Below are positions 4,720 to 11,707 of a stretch of 11,707 nucleotides of DNA, piece after piece. Numbering within the stretch: position 1 is the stretch's first letter; each line of letters begins with the position of its first letter. Position numbers and translations under genes: made by a program. Below the pieces are notes generated by a model, which searched no databases, had not been told where the DNA came from, and saw nothing but the letters and a program-made list of their open reading frames with translations. Source of the DNA: Allobosea sp. (lineage in GTDB: Bacteria > Pseudomonadota > Alphaproteobacteria > Rhizobiales > Beijerinckiaceae); contig JAKFWE010000131.1 in the NCBI GenBank assembly GCA_021732895.1, positions 1-11,707 on the forward strand. The letters run 5' to 3'.

Positions 4720-7708
4720 GGAGACGGGCGCCTTCAGGGTCGAGGAAGCAGGCGGGGCAGATCTCGACCTCGACATCGCCGTCGCGCAGCGGATCGACCG
4801 CGCGGACGCGCTCGCCGATGCGGGCCGGACCGTTCCTGAGCAGGCCGAGCCCGATCCAGTGCCTCAGGCTGGGCGAATAGGCCACCGATGTCATGAAGCC
4901 CTCGTCGTTCTCCAGCGTCGCGGACCGGCCGGGCCCGACGAAATGGGCGCCGGCGCGCAGCCGCTCGCTCCTGTTGACAGGCCTGAATCCGACAAGGACC
5001 GGCCTGTCGGCCGCGACCAGCGCCTCGCGCTTCGCCATTACGCGACCGATGAAGTCCTTTTTCGCGGAGACCATCCTGCCCAGGCCGAGATCGCGGGCCG
5101 TGGTCTGGCCGTTGAGCTCGTTGCCGGCGACATGGCCCTTTTCGATCCGCATCACACCGAGCGCCTCTGTGCCGTAGGGCGTGATGCCGTGCGGCTCGCC
5201 CGCAGCCATCAGGGCGCGCATCATCGCGTCGCCATGGTCGGCAGGCACGGCGAGCTCATAGGCGAGCTCGCCCGAAAACGAGATCCGGAACAGCCGCGCC
5301 GGAACGCCGCCGCCGACCGTGACCGCGCGCGCCGCGAGATAAGGGAAGGCCTCGTTCGAGATGTCGTGCCGCGGATCGACCACGCCCTGCAGCACGGCGC
5401 GCGCCTTCGGCCCGGCGATCGCGGCCTGCGCCCAATGCTCGGAGACCGAGACCATCCGCACGTCCAGCGTCGGCCAGAGAACCTGTCGGCAGAATTCGAG
5501 ATGCTGCATCACCCTGGCGGCGTTGGCCGTGGTGGTGGTCATCAGGAAATGCGTCTGCGCCAGCCGCGAGGTCGTGCCGTCGTCCATGACGAAGCCGTCC
5601 TCGCGCAGCATCAGCCCGTAGCGCGCCTTGCCGACGGGCAGGGCCTTCCAGCCATTGACGTAGACGCGCTCCAGGAATTCGGCGGCGTCCGCGCCCTGGA
5701 TGTCGATCTTGCCAAGCGTCGAGACGTCGCAGAGACCGACGCCGTTCCTCACGGCCAGCACTTCCCGGTTCACGGTCGTCAGCCAGTCGCTTTCGCCGGG
5801 CTTCGGGTAGTACTGCGCCCGCATCCAGAGGCCGCTCTCGACAAACACCGCGCCCTGGTCCTGCGACCAGCGATGTGTCGGGCTGAGCCGGGTCGGCCGG
5901 AAATCCCTGGCGCGGTGATGGCCGGCCAGCGCGCCGATCGCGACCGGCGTGTAGGGCGGCCGGAAGATCGTGGCGCCGGTCTCGGGGATCGTCTTGCCCG
6001 TCTGTTCGGCCATTATCGCGAGGCCGGCGAGGTTCGAGGTCTTGCCCTGGTCGGTCGCCATGCCGAGCGTGGTGTAGCGTTTGAGATGCTCGACCGGGCG
6101 AAAGCCCTCGCGCGCTGCGAGCTCGATATCGGCGTCGGTGACGTCGTTCTGGAAATCGACGAAGGCCTTGCGCGGGAAGAACGCGCGCTTGCCGCCCCTG
6201 ACCCGCCAGACGGGCGAGTGCGCGACGCCCTCGGGATCGGTCCGGGGCGGCTGCGGGGTGGGCTTGGGCGCAAATCCGCAGGCGGCCGCCGCCTCGCCGC
6301 CGAGGCGCGCGCCATCCACCAGCGCCAGCGCCAGCGACAGGCGCCCGGCGGCGGCGCCGGCGACGCTCAGGCCCGCAGGCGGCGCGGACGGCACGAAGGC
6401 GTGGATGGCGTCGTCCCAGGCCGGCCGCGTGTTCTGGTGCGAGGCGAGGTGCAGAGTCGGATTCCAGCCATTCGAGACGGCCAGCAGGTCGCATGACAAG
6501 GCCTCTTCGCGGCCCGACGCCGCGCGGACCGTCAGACCTTCGAGGGCGCGGCCGCCGGTGGCGCCGGCGACGATTCCGGTGACGACGCGCGCGCCGAGCC
6601 TGGTCGCCAGCGCCGTCAGCGCCGGGTCGCGATCGGGCCGGGGATCGACTATCGCCGCGATCGTCGCGCCGGCCGCCGCCAGATCGCGCGCCGTCGTCCA
6701 GCCGTCGTCCCCGGTGGTGAAGATCACGGCCTCCCGGCCCGGCAGCACGCCATGGCGGTTGAGATAGGCGCGAACGGCGCCCGCCAGCATGACTCCCGGA
6801 GTATCGTTGCCGGCGAAGACGATCGGCCGCTCGATCGCGCCGGCGGCGAGGACGGCCCGCTTCGCATTGATCCGCCAGGAGCGCTGGCGCGGCTGATGGG
6901 CCGGCGGGATCGGCAGGTGATCGGACACCCGCTCGACCGCGCCGTAGACGCCATGGTCGTAGACGCCGAAGACGGTGGTGCGCGGCATGATCCGCACGTC
7001 CGGCAGGCTCCCGAGCTCCGCCAGCGCGTCGGCGATCCATTCCGAGGCGGCGCGGGCGTCGATCTCGCGCTTCTCGTTGAGAAGCTTGCCGCCGAGCCGG
7101 AAATCCTCGTCGCAGAGAATGACGCGGGCCCCGGCCCGGCCGGCCGCGAGCGCGGCCGAAAGGCCGGCCGGGCCGGCGCCGATGACCAGCAGGTCGCAGA
7201 AGGCGAAGGCCTTCTCGTAGTGGTCCGGATCTTCGCGGCCGGCGGCGCGCCCGAGGCCGGCGGCGCGGCGGATCAGCGGCTCGTAGAGCTTCTCCCAGAA
7301 CCTGGCCGGCCACATGAAGGTCTTGTAGTAGAAGCCCGCGACCAGAGCCGGCGCGGCGAGCTGGTTGACCGACAGCAGGTCGAAGGCGAGCGAGGGCCAG
7401 CGGTTCTGGCTCGCCGCCTCGAGCCCGTGATAGAGCTCGGTCGTGGTCGCCCGGGTGTTGGGTTCGCGCCGGGCGCCGGCGCGCAGCTCGACCAGCGCGT
7501 TGGGCTCTTCCGGCCCGGCCGAGAGGATGCCGCGCGGGCGGTGATATTTGAACGAGCGCCCGACCAGCCTGACGCCGTTGGCGAGCAGCGCCGAGGCCAG
7601 CGTGTCGCCGGCATAGCCCTCGTAGCGCCTGCCGTCGAAGCGGAAGGACCGCGTCTGGCTGCGGTCGATCAGGCCGCCGCCGGCGAGCCGGAAGGGTTGC
7701 GCGCTCAT
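4712..7708 (-). CDS. soxA: Heterotetrameric sarcosine oxidase alpha subunit (or close N-methyl amino acid dehydrogenase)
   Basis: A 998-residue subunit, the normal size for SoxA. Residues about 15-105 resemble a ferredoxin-like domain without any cysteine (none before C171), as in known SoxA where the iron-sulfur cluster is lost. GAGPAG at 177-182 begins the dinucleotide-binding Rossmann domain for NAD+. The segment DFQNDVTDADIELA at 518-531 followed by HLKRYTTLG is typical of the family. From about residue 608 to the end lies an aminomethyltransferase (GcvT-like) domain that binds tetrahydrofolate and captures the methyl carbon as 5,10-methylene-THF. The enzyme oxidises sarcosine to glycine with hydrogen peroxide. 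The start ATG at 7706-7708 overlaps the soxD stop as ATGA. N-methylglutamate dehydrogenase (mgdC) has the same build, so the substrate is not proven; no gmaS or mgs genes are present to support that reading. Confidence 0.93.
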   Translation of the reverse strand: MSAQPFRLAGGGLIDRSQTRSFRFDGRRYEGYAGDTLASALLANGVRLVGRSFKYHRPRGILSAGPEEPNALVELRAGARREPNTRATTTELYHGLEAASQNRWPSLAFDLLSVNQLAAPALVAGFYYKTFMWPARFWEKLYEPLIRRAAGLGRAAGREDPDHYEKAFAFCDLLVIGAGPAGLSAALAAGRAGARVILCDEDFRLGGKLLNEKREIDARAASEWIADALAELGSLPDVRIMPRTTVFGVYDHGVYGAVERVSDHLPIPPAHQPRQRSWRINAKRAVLAAGAIERPIVFAGNDTPGVMLAGAVRAYLNRHGVLPGREAVIFTTGDDGWTTARDLAAAGATIAAIVDPRPDRDPALTALATRLGARVVTGIVAGATGGRALEGLTVRAASGREEALSCDLLAVSNGWNPTLHLASHQNTRPAWDDAIHAFVPSAPPAGLSVAGAAAGRLSLALALVDGARLGGEAAAACGFAPKPTPQPPRTDPEGVAHSPVWRVRGGKRAFFPRKAFVDFQNDVTDADIELAAREGFRPVEHLKRYTTLGMATDQGKTSNLAGLAIMAEQTGKTIPETGATIFRPPYTPVAIGALAGHHRARDFRPTRLSPTHRWSQDQGAVFVESGLWMRAQYYPKPGESDWLTTVNREVLAVRNGVGLCDVSTLGKIDIQGADAAEFLERVYVNGWKALPVGKARYGLMLREDGFVMDDGTTSRLAQTHFLMTTTTANAARVMQHLEFCRQVLWPTLDVRMVSVSEHWAQAAIAGPKARAVLQGVVDPRHDISNEAFPYLAARAVTVGGGVPARLFRISFSGELAYELAVPADHGDAMMRALMAAGEPHGITPYGTEALGVMRIEKGHVAGNELNGQTTARDLGLGRMVSAKKDFIGRVMAKREALVAADRPVLVGFRPVNRSERLRAGAHFVGPGRSATLENDEGFMTSVAYSPSLRHWIGLGLLRNGPARIGERVRAVDPLRDGDVEVEICPACFLDPEGARLHG

Positions 7709-7980
7709 GCGGCGGCTCCGGCGCCACGTCGCCTCACCGGCTCTATGCTCTCGATCGCATGGGTGCGCGTGTCGCGCGTCACCGTGAGCCAGGCATGGCA
7801 GCCGGCGCCGTGATACCAGAGCTCGCGATGGCGCCCGGCCGGATTGTCGCGCTGGTAGACGTAGTCGAGCATCGCCGCTTCGGTCGCGTCGAGGCCGTCG
7901 GGACGCTGCGGATCGGCGGCGCCGAGATAGCTGAATTCCTGGGCGTCGCGGGCGCCGCAATGCGGGCAGGGGATGCGCAT
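7705..7980 (-). CDS. soxD: Sarcosine oxidase delta subunit, zinc-binding
   Basis: A 91-residue subunit matching SoxD in size and pattern. The zinc ligands can be placed by the family pattern: C5 and C8 (CPHCG), H57 and C61 (WYHGAGC). The segment MLDYVYQRDNPAGRHRELWYH is a strong family signature. SoxD stabilises the complex at the interface with the alpha subunit and has no known catalytic role. The ATG at 7978-7980 has GAGGA seven bases upstream; it lies 19 nt after the soxB stop and overlaps soxA by 4 nt, so equal expression with soxA is likely. The C-terminal RRRGAGAAA tail is low in complexity. Confidence 0.95.
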   Translation of the reverse strand: MRIPCPHCGARDAQEFSYLGAADPQRPDGLDATEAAMLDYVYQRDNPAGRHRELWYHGAGCHAWLTVTRDTRTHAIESIEPVRRRGAGAAA

Positions 7981-7999
7981 GACTCTGTCCTCGGGCCCG

Positions 8000-9250
8000 T
8001 CAATGCAGGTTCGGCTGGGCCCCGGCGCCCTTTTCGTCGATGACGCGGCCCGTCGTGAAGCGGTCCAGCCTGAAGGCGGCGGCGACCGGATGCGGCTCGT
8101 CCCTGGCGATCAGATGGGCGAAGCAGAAGCCCGAGGCGGGCGTCGCCTTGAAGCCGCCATAGCACCAGCCGGCGTTGAGGTAGAGCCCCTCGACCGGGGT
8201 GCGGTCGATGATCGGCGATCCGTCCATCGACATGTCCATGACGCCGCCCCAGTGCCGCAGCATCCGCACGCGGCCCAGGCCCGGCCAGAGCGCCATCGCC
8301 GATTCCATCACGTCCTCGATGACCGGCAGGTTGCCGCGCTGGGCGTAGGAATTGTAGCCGTCGATGTCGCCGCCGAAGACGAGCCCGCCCTTGTCGGACT
8401 GGCTGATGTAGAAATGGCCGGCGCCATAGGTGACGACGCAGTCGATCAGCGGCTTGAGCCCTTCGGAGACGAAGGCCTGCAGGACGTGGCTCTCGATCGG
8501 CAGCCGCATTCCCGCCATGGCCGCGAGCCGCGACGAGTTGCCGGCGACGGCGAGCCCGACCTTCCTCGCCCTGATCGGCCCGCGCGTCGTCTCGACGCCG
8601 GCGATCCGGCCGTTCTCGACGCTCAGCCCGGTGACCTCGCAGTTCTGGACGATGTCGACGCCGCGGCTGTCGGCCGCGCGCGCATAGCCCCAGGCGACGG
8701 CGTCGTGGCGCACCGAGCCGCCGCGCTTCTGCAAAAGCCCACCCTGGATCGGGAAGCGGCCGGTCTCGTAGTCGAGAAAGGGCAGAAGGCTGCGAACCTG
8801 CTCCCGGTCGAGCAGTTCGGCGTCGACTCCGGCGAGCCGCATGGCGTTGCCGCGCCTGGCGTAGGCGTCGCGCTGGGCGTCGGAGTGATAGAGGTTCACC
8901 ACGCCGCGCTGGCTGACCATGGCGTTGTAGTTGACGTCCTGCTCCAGGCCCTCCCAGAGCTTCAGCGAGTGCTCGTAGAACGGCGTGTTGCCGGGCAGGA
9001 GATAGTTCGAGCGGATGATCGTGGTGTTCCGCCCGACATTGCCCGAGCCGATATGGCCCTTCTCGACCACCGCGACATTGGCGACGCCGTGCCGGCTGGC
9101 GAGATAATGCGCCGTCGCCAGCCCGTGCCCGCCGCCGCCGATGATGACGACGTCGTATTCGGGCTTCGGCGCGGCGTCGCGCCAGGCCGGCGTCCAGCCC
9201 TTGTGGCCCTTCAGCGCCTGGGCGAGCAGGGAAAAAACGGAGTAGCGCAT
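8000..9250 (-). CDS. soxB: Heterotetrameric sarcosine oxidase beta subunit
   Basis: A 416-residue flavoprotein of the DAO family that carries the sarcosine oxidation site. The FAD-binding loop GGGGHGLATAHYLA sits near residues 38-51, followed by E63 at the end of the second strand. The family motif GRNTTIIRSNYL is at 73-84. H182 in RHDAVAW aligns with the histidine that binds FMN covalently in characterised Corynebacterium SoxB (H173 there), so both flavins are expected. The C-terminal part has the WGGVMDMSMDGSPIID segment common to this group, and GWCYGGFKATPASG near the end. No signal peptide is present. The start ATG at 9248-9250 is chosen because the N-terminal MRYSVFSLL is typical of alphaproteobacterial SoxB; a GGA lies close upstream. 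It is the first gene of the operon and diverges from the AraC-type regulator. Confidence 0.95.
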   Translation of the reverse strand: MRYSVFSLLAQALKGHKGWTPAWRDAAPKPEYDVVIIGGGGHGLATAHYLASRHGVANVAVVEKGHIGSGNVGRNTTIIRSNYLLPGNTPFYEHSLKLWEGLEQDVNYNAMVSQRGVVNLYHSDAQRDAYARRGNAMRLAGVDAELLDREQVRSLLPFLDYETGRFPIQGGLLQKRGGSVRHDAVAWGYARAADSRGVDIVQNCEVTGLSVENGRIAGVETTRGPIRARKVGLAVAGNSSRLAAMAGMRLPIESHVLQAFVSEGLKPLIDCVVTYGAGHFYISQSDKGGLVFGGDIDGYNSYAQRGNLPVIEDVMESAMALWPGLGRVRMLRHWGGVMDMSMDGSPIIDRTPVEGLYLNAGWCYGGFKATPASGFCFAHLIARDEPHPVAAAFRLDRFTTGRVIDEKGAGAQPNLH

Positions 9251-9263
9251 CGGCGATCCGGAT

Positions 9264-9277
9264 CGGGCTCGAGCCCG
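9264..9277. promoter_or_regulatory. Perfect 14-bp palindrome in the soxB/regulator divergent region
   Basis: CGGGCTCGAGCCCG reads identically on both strands and is centred at 9270/9271, only 20 bp before the soxB start. A second palindrome GATCCGGATC (9255-9264) abuts it, and a near copy of the half-site, CGGGCTT, is at 9291-9297. The whole divergent gap is 82 bp, so any regulator bound here could affect both genes. A stem in the soxB leader RNA is the other reading. The binding protein is inferred, not seen. Confidence 0.45.
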
Positions 9278-9332
9278 CCGCCTGCGGCGCCGGGCTTGTC
9301 ATCGTGAGATTGCCGGACGTAGGCTCGACGAC

Positions 9333-10334
9333 ATGACTTCCAGCGACGCGAGATTGACCGGGAGCGACGGCCCCGCGCCGGCCCATGTCGGCTTCCTGCT
9401 GATCCCGGATTTCGCGCTTCTGGCCTATGCCTCGTCGATCGAGCCGCTGCGCGCGGCCAACCGGCTGTCCGGCCGTGAACTCTATCGCTGGAGCCATGTC
9501 TCGATCGACGGCTGTCCGGCCGTCGCCTCCAACGGAGTCGATATCAGGGCGGATTTCGGCGTCGGCGAGGAGGTGCGCTTCGACTACCTGTTCGTCTGTG
9601 CGGGCGGCAATCCGGCGGCGTTCCAGCATGCGCCGACCTTCGCCTGGCTGCGCCAGCTCGCACGGCGCGGCGTCAGGCTCGGCGGCGTCTCCGGCGGCCC
9701 CTATATCCTGGCGCGAGCCAACGTGCTGTCGGGGCGCCGCTTCACCATTCACTGGGAGCACGCGCCGGCCTTCATGGAAGATTATCCGGAGCTCGACCTG
9801 CGGCGCTCGCTCTACGAGATCGACCGGGACCGGCTGACGTCGAGCGGCGGCACAGCTCCGCTCGACATGATGCATGCGGTGATCGCCCGCGAGCATGGCA
9901 GCGAACTCGCGCTGTCGGTCAGCGAATGGTTCCTGCAGACGCATGTCCGCGAGGGCGCCGGTCCGCAGCGCATGCCGCTGCGCGAGCGGCTCGGCATCGC
10001 CCATGCGCCGCTTCTGCGCGTGATCGGCCGGATGGAGCAGAACCTGGAGAATCCGGTGGCGCGCGAGGAGTTGGCGCGGACCGCCGGCGTCTCGCTGCGC
10101 CAGCTCGAGCGGCTCTTCAGACTGCATCTCGGCCGTTCGCTCGGGGAGCATTATCTCGGCCTCCGGCTCGACCGCGCGCGCGACCTCTTGCGCCAGACCT
10201 CGCTCTCGGTGCTGGAGACCGGGCTGGCCTGCGGCTTCGCCAACGCCAGCCACTTCTCGCGCGCCTACCGCGCCCGCTTCAGCCATTCGCCACGGGCCGA
10301 GCGTGCGCCTCTCGGCGGGCCGGCTTGGCGCTGA
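9333..10334 (+). CDS. DJ-1/PfpI-AraC regulator of the GbdR/SouR type
   Basis: A 333-residue transcription activator with two parts. Residues about 17-190 form a class I glutamine amidotransferase-like (DJ-1/PfpI) sensor domain; at the nucleophile elbow (GVSGGPYILA) a serine, S120, stands where enzymes have cysteine, so it is expected to bind a ligand without catalysis. Residues about 225-325 form the AraC domain with two helix-turn-helix units: REELARTAGVSLRQLERLF near 244-262 and the signature ETGLACGFANASHFSRAYR at 295-313. Pseudomonas GbdR and SouR share this build and activate glycine betaine, dimethylglycine or sarcosine genes. Divergence from soxB over 82 bp suggests control of the sox operon in response to sarcosine or a related amine. 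The ATG at 9333 has only a weak AGG ten bases upstream. Confidence 0.9.
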   Translation: MTSSDARLTGSDGPAPAHVGFLLIPDFALLAYASSIEPLRAANRLSGRELYRWSHVSIDGCPAVASNGVDIRADFGVGEEVRFDYLFVCAGGNPAAFQHAPTFAWLRQLARRGVRLGGVSGGPYILARANVLSGRRFTIHWEHAPAFMEDYPELDLRRSLYEIDRDRLTSSGGTAPLDMMHAVIAREHGSELALSVSEWFLQTHVREGAGPQRMPLRERLGIAHAPLLRVIGRMEQNLENPVAREELARTAGVSLRQLERLFRLHLGRSLGEHYLGLRLDRARDLLRQTSLSVLETGLACGFANASHFSRAYRARFSHSPRAERAPLGGPAWR

Positions 10335-10419
10335 AAGTCAAGAAAGCGTCGCAAGACGGCACTTCGTTCGCGTATCGCATCGAAATTCTGAGGTCTTCGA
10401 CAAACGGGGACCGACCGCC

Positions 10420-11253
10420 ATGAAACGTCTCGCCGCATTCGCGCTCGCCTGCGCCGTCACGCTGGCCGGCACACTGGCTACTTTGCCCGCGTTCGCTCAG
10501 GATTCGCTCGCCAAGATCAAGGAGAAGGGCGTCCTCACCGTCGGCGTCAAGAACGACTACAAGCCCTGGGGCTTCCTCGAGCCGACGGGCAAGATCGTCG
10601 GGCTCGAGATCGACCTCGCCCAGGCGGTCGCCGACAAGATCGGCGTCAAGCTCGAGCTGCTGCCGGTGATCGCCGCCAACCGCATGGAGTTCCTCAGGCA
10701 GGGCCGCATCGACATGGTGCTGGCGACGATGGGCGACACGGCGGAGCGCCGCAAGGTCGTCGGCATGGTCGAGCCGAACTACTATGCCGGCGCGACCAAT
10801 GTGATGGCGCTGAAGAGCGCCGGGCTCAAGACATGGGCCGAGCTGAAGGGCCGCAAGGTCTGCGCCGTGCAGGGGGCCTATTACAACCGCCGCGTCACGC
10901 AGATGTACGCGCCCGAGCTCGTCGTCTTCCCGTCCGTGCCCGACGCGCTGAATGCGCTCGCCGGCGCCAACTGCGTCGCCTTCCTGTTCGACGACACGCT
11001 GATCGTCTCGACGCTGTCCGGCGGCGATCCGAAATGGGCCGGTTACGAGATGCCGCTGGTCTCGGAAGATCCGCAGCTCTGGGCGATCGGCCTCCGGCTC
11101 GAGGACATGGACGGCCCCTTCGGCAAACTGGTCAAGGAGATGTCGACCGACTGGCACAAGAGCGGCAAGCTGCTGGAGCTGGAGGCGAAATGGGGCATCA
11201 AGCAGAGCCCCTACCTGATCGAGACCAACAGGAAGCTGAAGGCGGGTTCCTAG
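10420..11253 (+). CDS. Periplasmic amino acid-binding protein of an ABC importer (SBP family 3)
   Basis: A 277-residue precursor. Residues 1-26 are a standard Sec signal peptide (KR at 2-3, hydrophobic core, cleavage AFA|QD), so the protein works in the periplasm. The mature part follows the family 3 amino acid-binding pattern: LTVGVKNDYKPWGF at 39-52, GLEIDLAQAVADKIG at 61-75, IDMVLATMGDTAERRK at 97-112 with an arginine expected to hold the ligand carboxylate, and FLFDDT at 188-193 with an aspartate expected to hold the amino group. C148 and C185 could form a disulfide across the second lobe. The ATG at 10420-10422 is preceded by GGGGA at good spacing; a frame extending to 10303 overlaps the regulator and lacks a signal. 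The ligand is unknown; context suggests a polar or N-methylated amino acid. It starts 85 bp after the regulator on the same strand. Confidence 0.93.
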   Translation: MKRLAAFALACAVTLAGTLATLPAFAQDSLAKIKEKGVLTVGVKNDYKPWGFLEPTGKIVGLEIDLAQAVADKIGVKLELLPVIAANRMEFLRQGRIDMVLATMGDTAERRKVVGMVEPNYYAGATNVMALKSAGLKTWAELKGRKVCAVQGAYYNRRVTQMYAPELVVFPSVPDALNALAGANCVAFLFDDTLIVSTLSGGDPKWAGYEMPLVSEDPQLWAIGLRLEDMDGPFGKLVKEMSTDWHKSGKLLELEAKWGIKQSPYLIETNRKLKAGS

Positions 11254-11288
11254 GTCTCCACCATGGGGGCCCTCACCGACGCCGCCCT

Positions 11289-11358
11289 TGCGAGCGTGGC
11301 GAAGCGAGCCGGAGGTCGGCGCGAGACGCCGGCTTGCCTCGTCGCCGCGCTCCTCGCA
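11289..11358. repeat. Long imperfect palindrome between binding-protein and permease genes
   Basis: Arms at 11289-11312 and 11329-11358 pair over about 20 bases with two or three small bulges: TGCGAG with CTCGCA, GGCGA with TCGCC, and GCGAGCCGG with CCGGCTTGC (one G-T pair). The 16-nt loop spans 11313-11328. No T-run follows, so it is not a classic terminator. The arm pattern (TTGCGAG, then GGCGAAGC, then a CC end) resembles dispersed palindromic repeats common between genes in Hyphomicrobiales. In RNA it could stabilise the upstream message and lower permease expression, as palindromes do in other transporter operons; that role is inference. Confidence 0.6.
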
Positions 11359-11387
11359 TCGACGGCGGAGCCGCGCGGGGGTTCGCC

Positions 11388-11707
11388 ATGATCGCCGCCT
11401 TCTTCGAGCGCCTCAATGAGACGCAGGGGCTGAACTTCTCGGTCTTCCATGACGCCTTCGACGGGGCGCGCTTCCTGACCGGCCTGTGGACGACGATCTA
11501 CATCTGCGTCGTGGCGATCCTGGCCTCGCTCGCGCTCGGCCTGCTCGGCGTCTGGCTGGCCGGAGGCCAGTCGCGGTTCGGCCGGCTCGTCGTGCGGGCC
11601 TATGTCCAGTTTTTCCGCAACACGCCGCCGCTGGTCCAGCTCTCCTTTTTCTATTTCGCCGTCGGCGCCCTGTTGACGCGCGTCGCGGACGGGTTCGGCG
11701 GGCTGTC
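11388..11707 (+). CDS. Amino acid ABC transporter permease (HisM/GlnP type), 3' end cut off
   Basis: The gene starts at ATG 11388 with a GGGGG stretch seven bases upstream and runs off the right edge after 106 codons, about 40-45% of a usual permease. Residues about 28-60 hold the first membrane segment (FLTGLWTTIYICVVAILASL and onward). The segment AYVQFFRNTPPLVQLSFFYF at about 74-93 is the hallmark N-terminal motif of the HisM/GlnP permease group, so it should form the inner-membrane channel for the preceding binding protein. The gap from that gene is 134 bp and carries the long palindrome. A second permease and an ATPase are expected beyond the window. The longer N-terminal part before the first helix (MIAAFFERLNETQGLNFSVF) is common in GltK/YecS-like permeases. 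Confidence 0.92.
   Translation, partial: MIAAFFERLNETQGLNFSVFHDAFDGARFLTGLWTTIYICVVAILASLALGLLGVWLAGGQSRFGRLVVRAYVQFFRNTPPLVQLSFFYFAVGALLTRVADGFGGL

Noticed and set aside
3587..6496. 969-codon plus-strand open frame antisense to soxG and soxA
   Set aside because: Rich in arginine and without a recognisable motif; it begins inside the MocR gene in another frame and mirrors the third-position GC of the true minus-strand genes. A shadow frame.
7779..10286. 835-codon minus-strand frame across soxB and the AraC regulator
   Set aside because: It overlaps two well-identified genes on opposite strands and has a low-complexity arginine/alanine-rich composition.
10279..11157. 292-codon minus-strand frame antisense to the binding-protein gene
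   Set aside because: The plus strand has a signal peptide and clear family 3 motifs; the antisense product has none.
1..11707. tRNA, rRNA, CRISPR array, insertion sequence or prophage genes
   Set aside because: No cloverleaf, regularly spaced repeats, transposase motifs or phage genes were found on either strand.

Overview
The window is very GC-rich, gene-dense DNA with long antisense shadow reading frames, short or overlapping gene junctions and an N-methyl amino acid catabolic operon. This fits a soil or plant-associated alphaproteobacterium of the Hyphomicrobiales (a Bosea- or Methylobacterium-like genome is plausible). The genus is an inference from gene content and composition only.

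The layout has three blocks. (1) Positions 1-2360, minus strand: the start of a Nit1C cluster, read as a DsrE-like small protein (nitB), a Nit6803-type nitrilase (nitC) and an MSMEG_0568-type radical SAM protein (nitD, cut by the left edge). It is preceded by a textbook sigma-54 -24/-12 promoter at 2413-2428. Nit1C clusters have been linked to cyanide assimilation in pseudomonads. A MocR-type (GntR plus aminotransferase-like) regulator at 2691-4073 diverges from the operon across an unusually AT-rich 330-bp intergenic region. (2) Positions 4078-9250, minus strand: a complete heterotetrameric sarcosine oxidase-type operon, soxB-soxD-soxA-soxG. It converges on the MocR gene with a 4-nt gap, and its last three genes overlap. 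(3) Positions 9333-11707, plus strand: a DJ-1/PfpI-AraC regulator of the GbdR/SouR type diverging from soxB across 82 bp that contain a perfect 14-bp palindrome, then a periplasmic amino acid-binding protein and the start of its ABC permease. The last two genes are separated by a long imperfect palindrome that looks like a dispersed repeat.

Taken together, the region looks like a nitrogen-acquisition island. An uptake system and an N-methyl-glycine oxidase under a SouR-like activator would supply glycine, one-carbon units and peroxide. A nitrilase cluster placed under nitrogen-responsive sigma-54 control, with an added MocR regulator, would handle nitriles or cyanide-derived compounds. The two metabolic blocks could be linked (N-methylaminoacetonitrile to sarcosine to glycine), but that link is a hypothesis only. 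The most distinctive points are the perfect sigma-54 promoter combined with a divergent MocR gene in place of the usual neighbouring sigma-54 activator, and the adjacency of Nit1C and sox.
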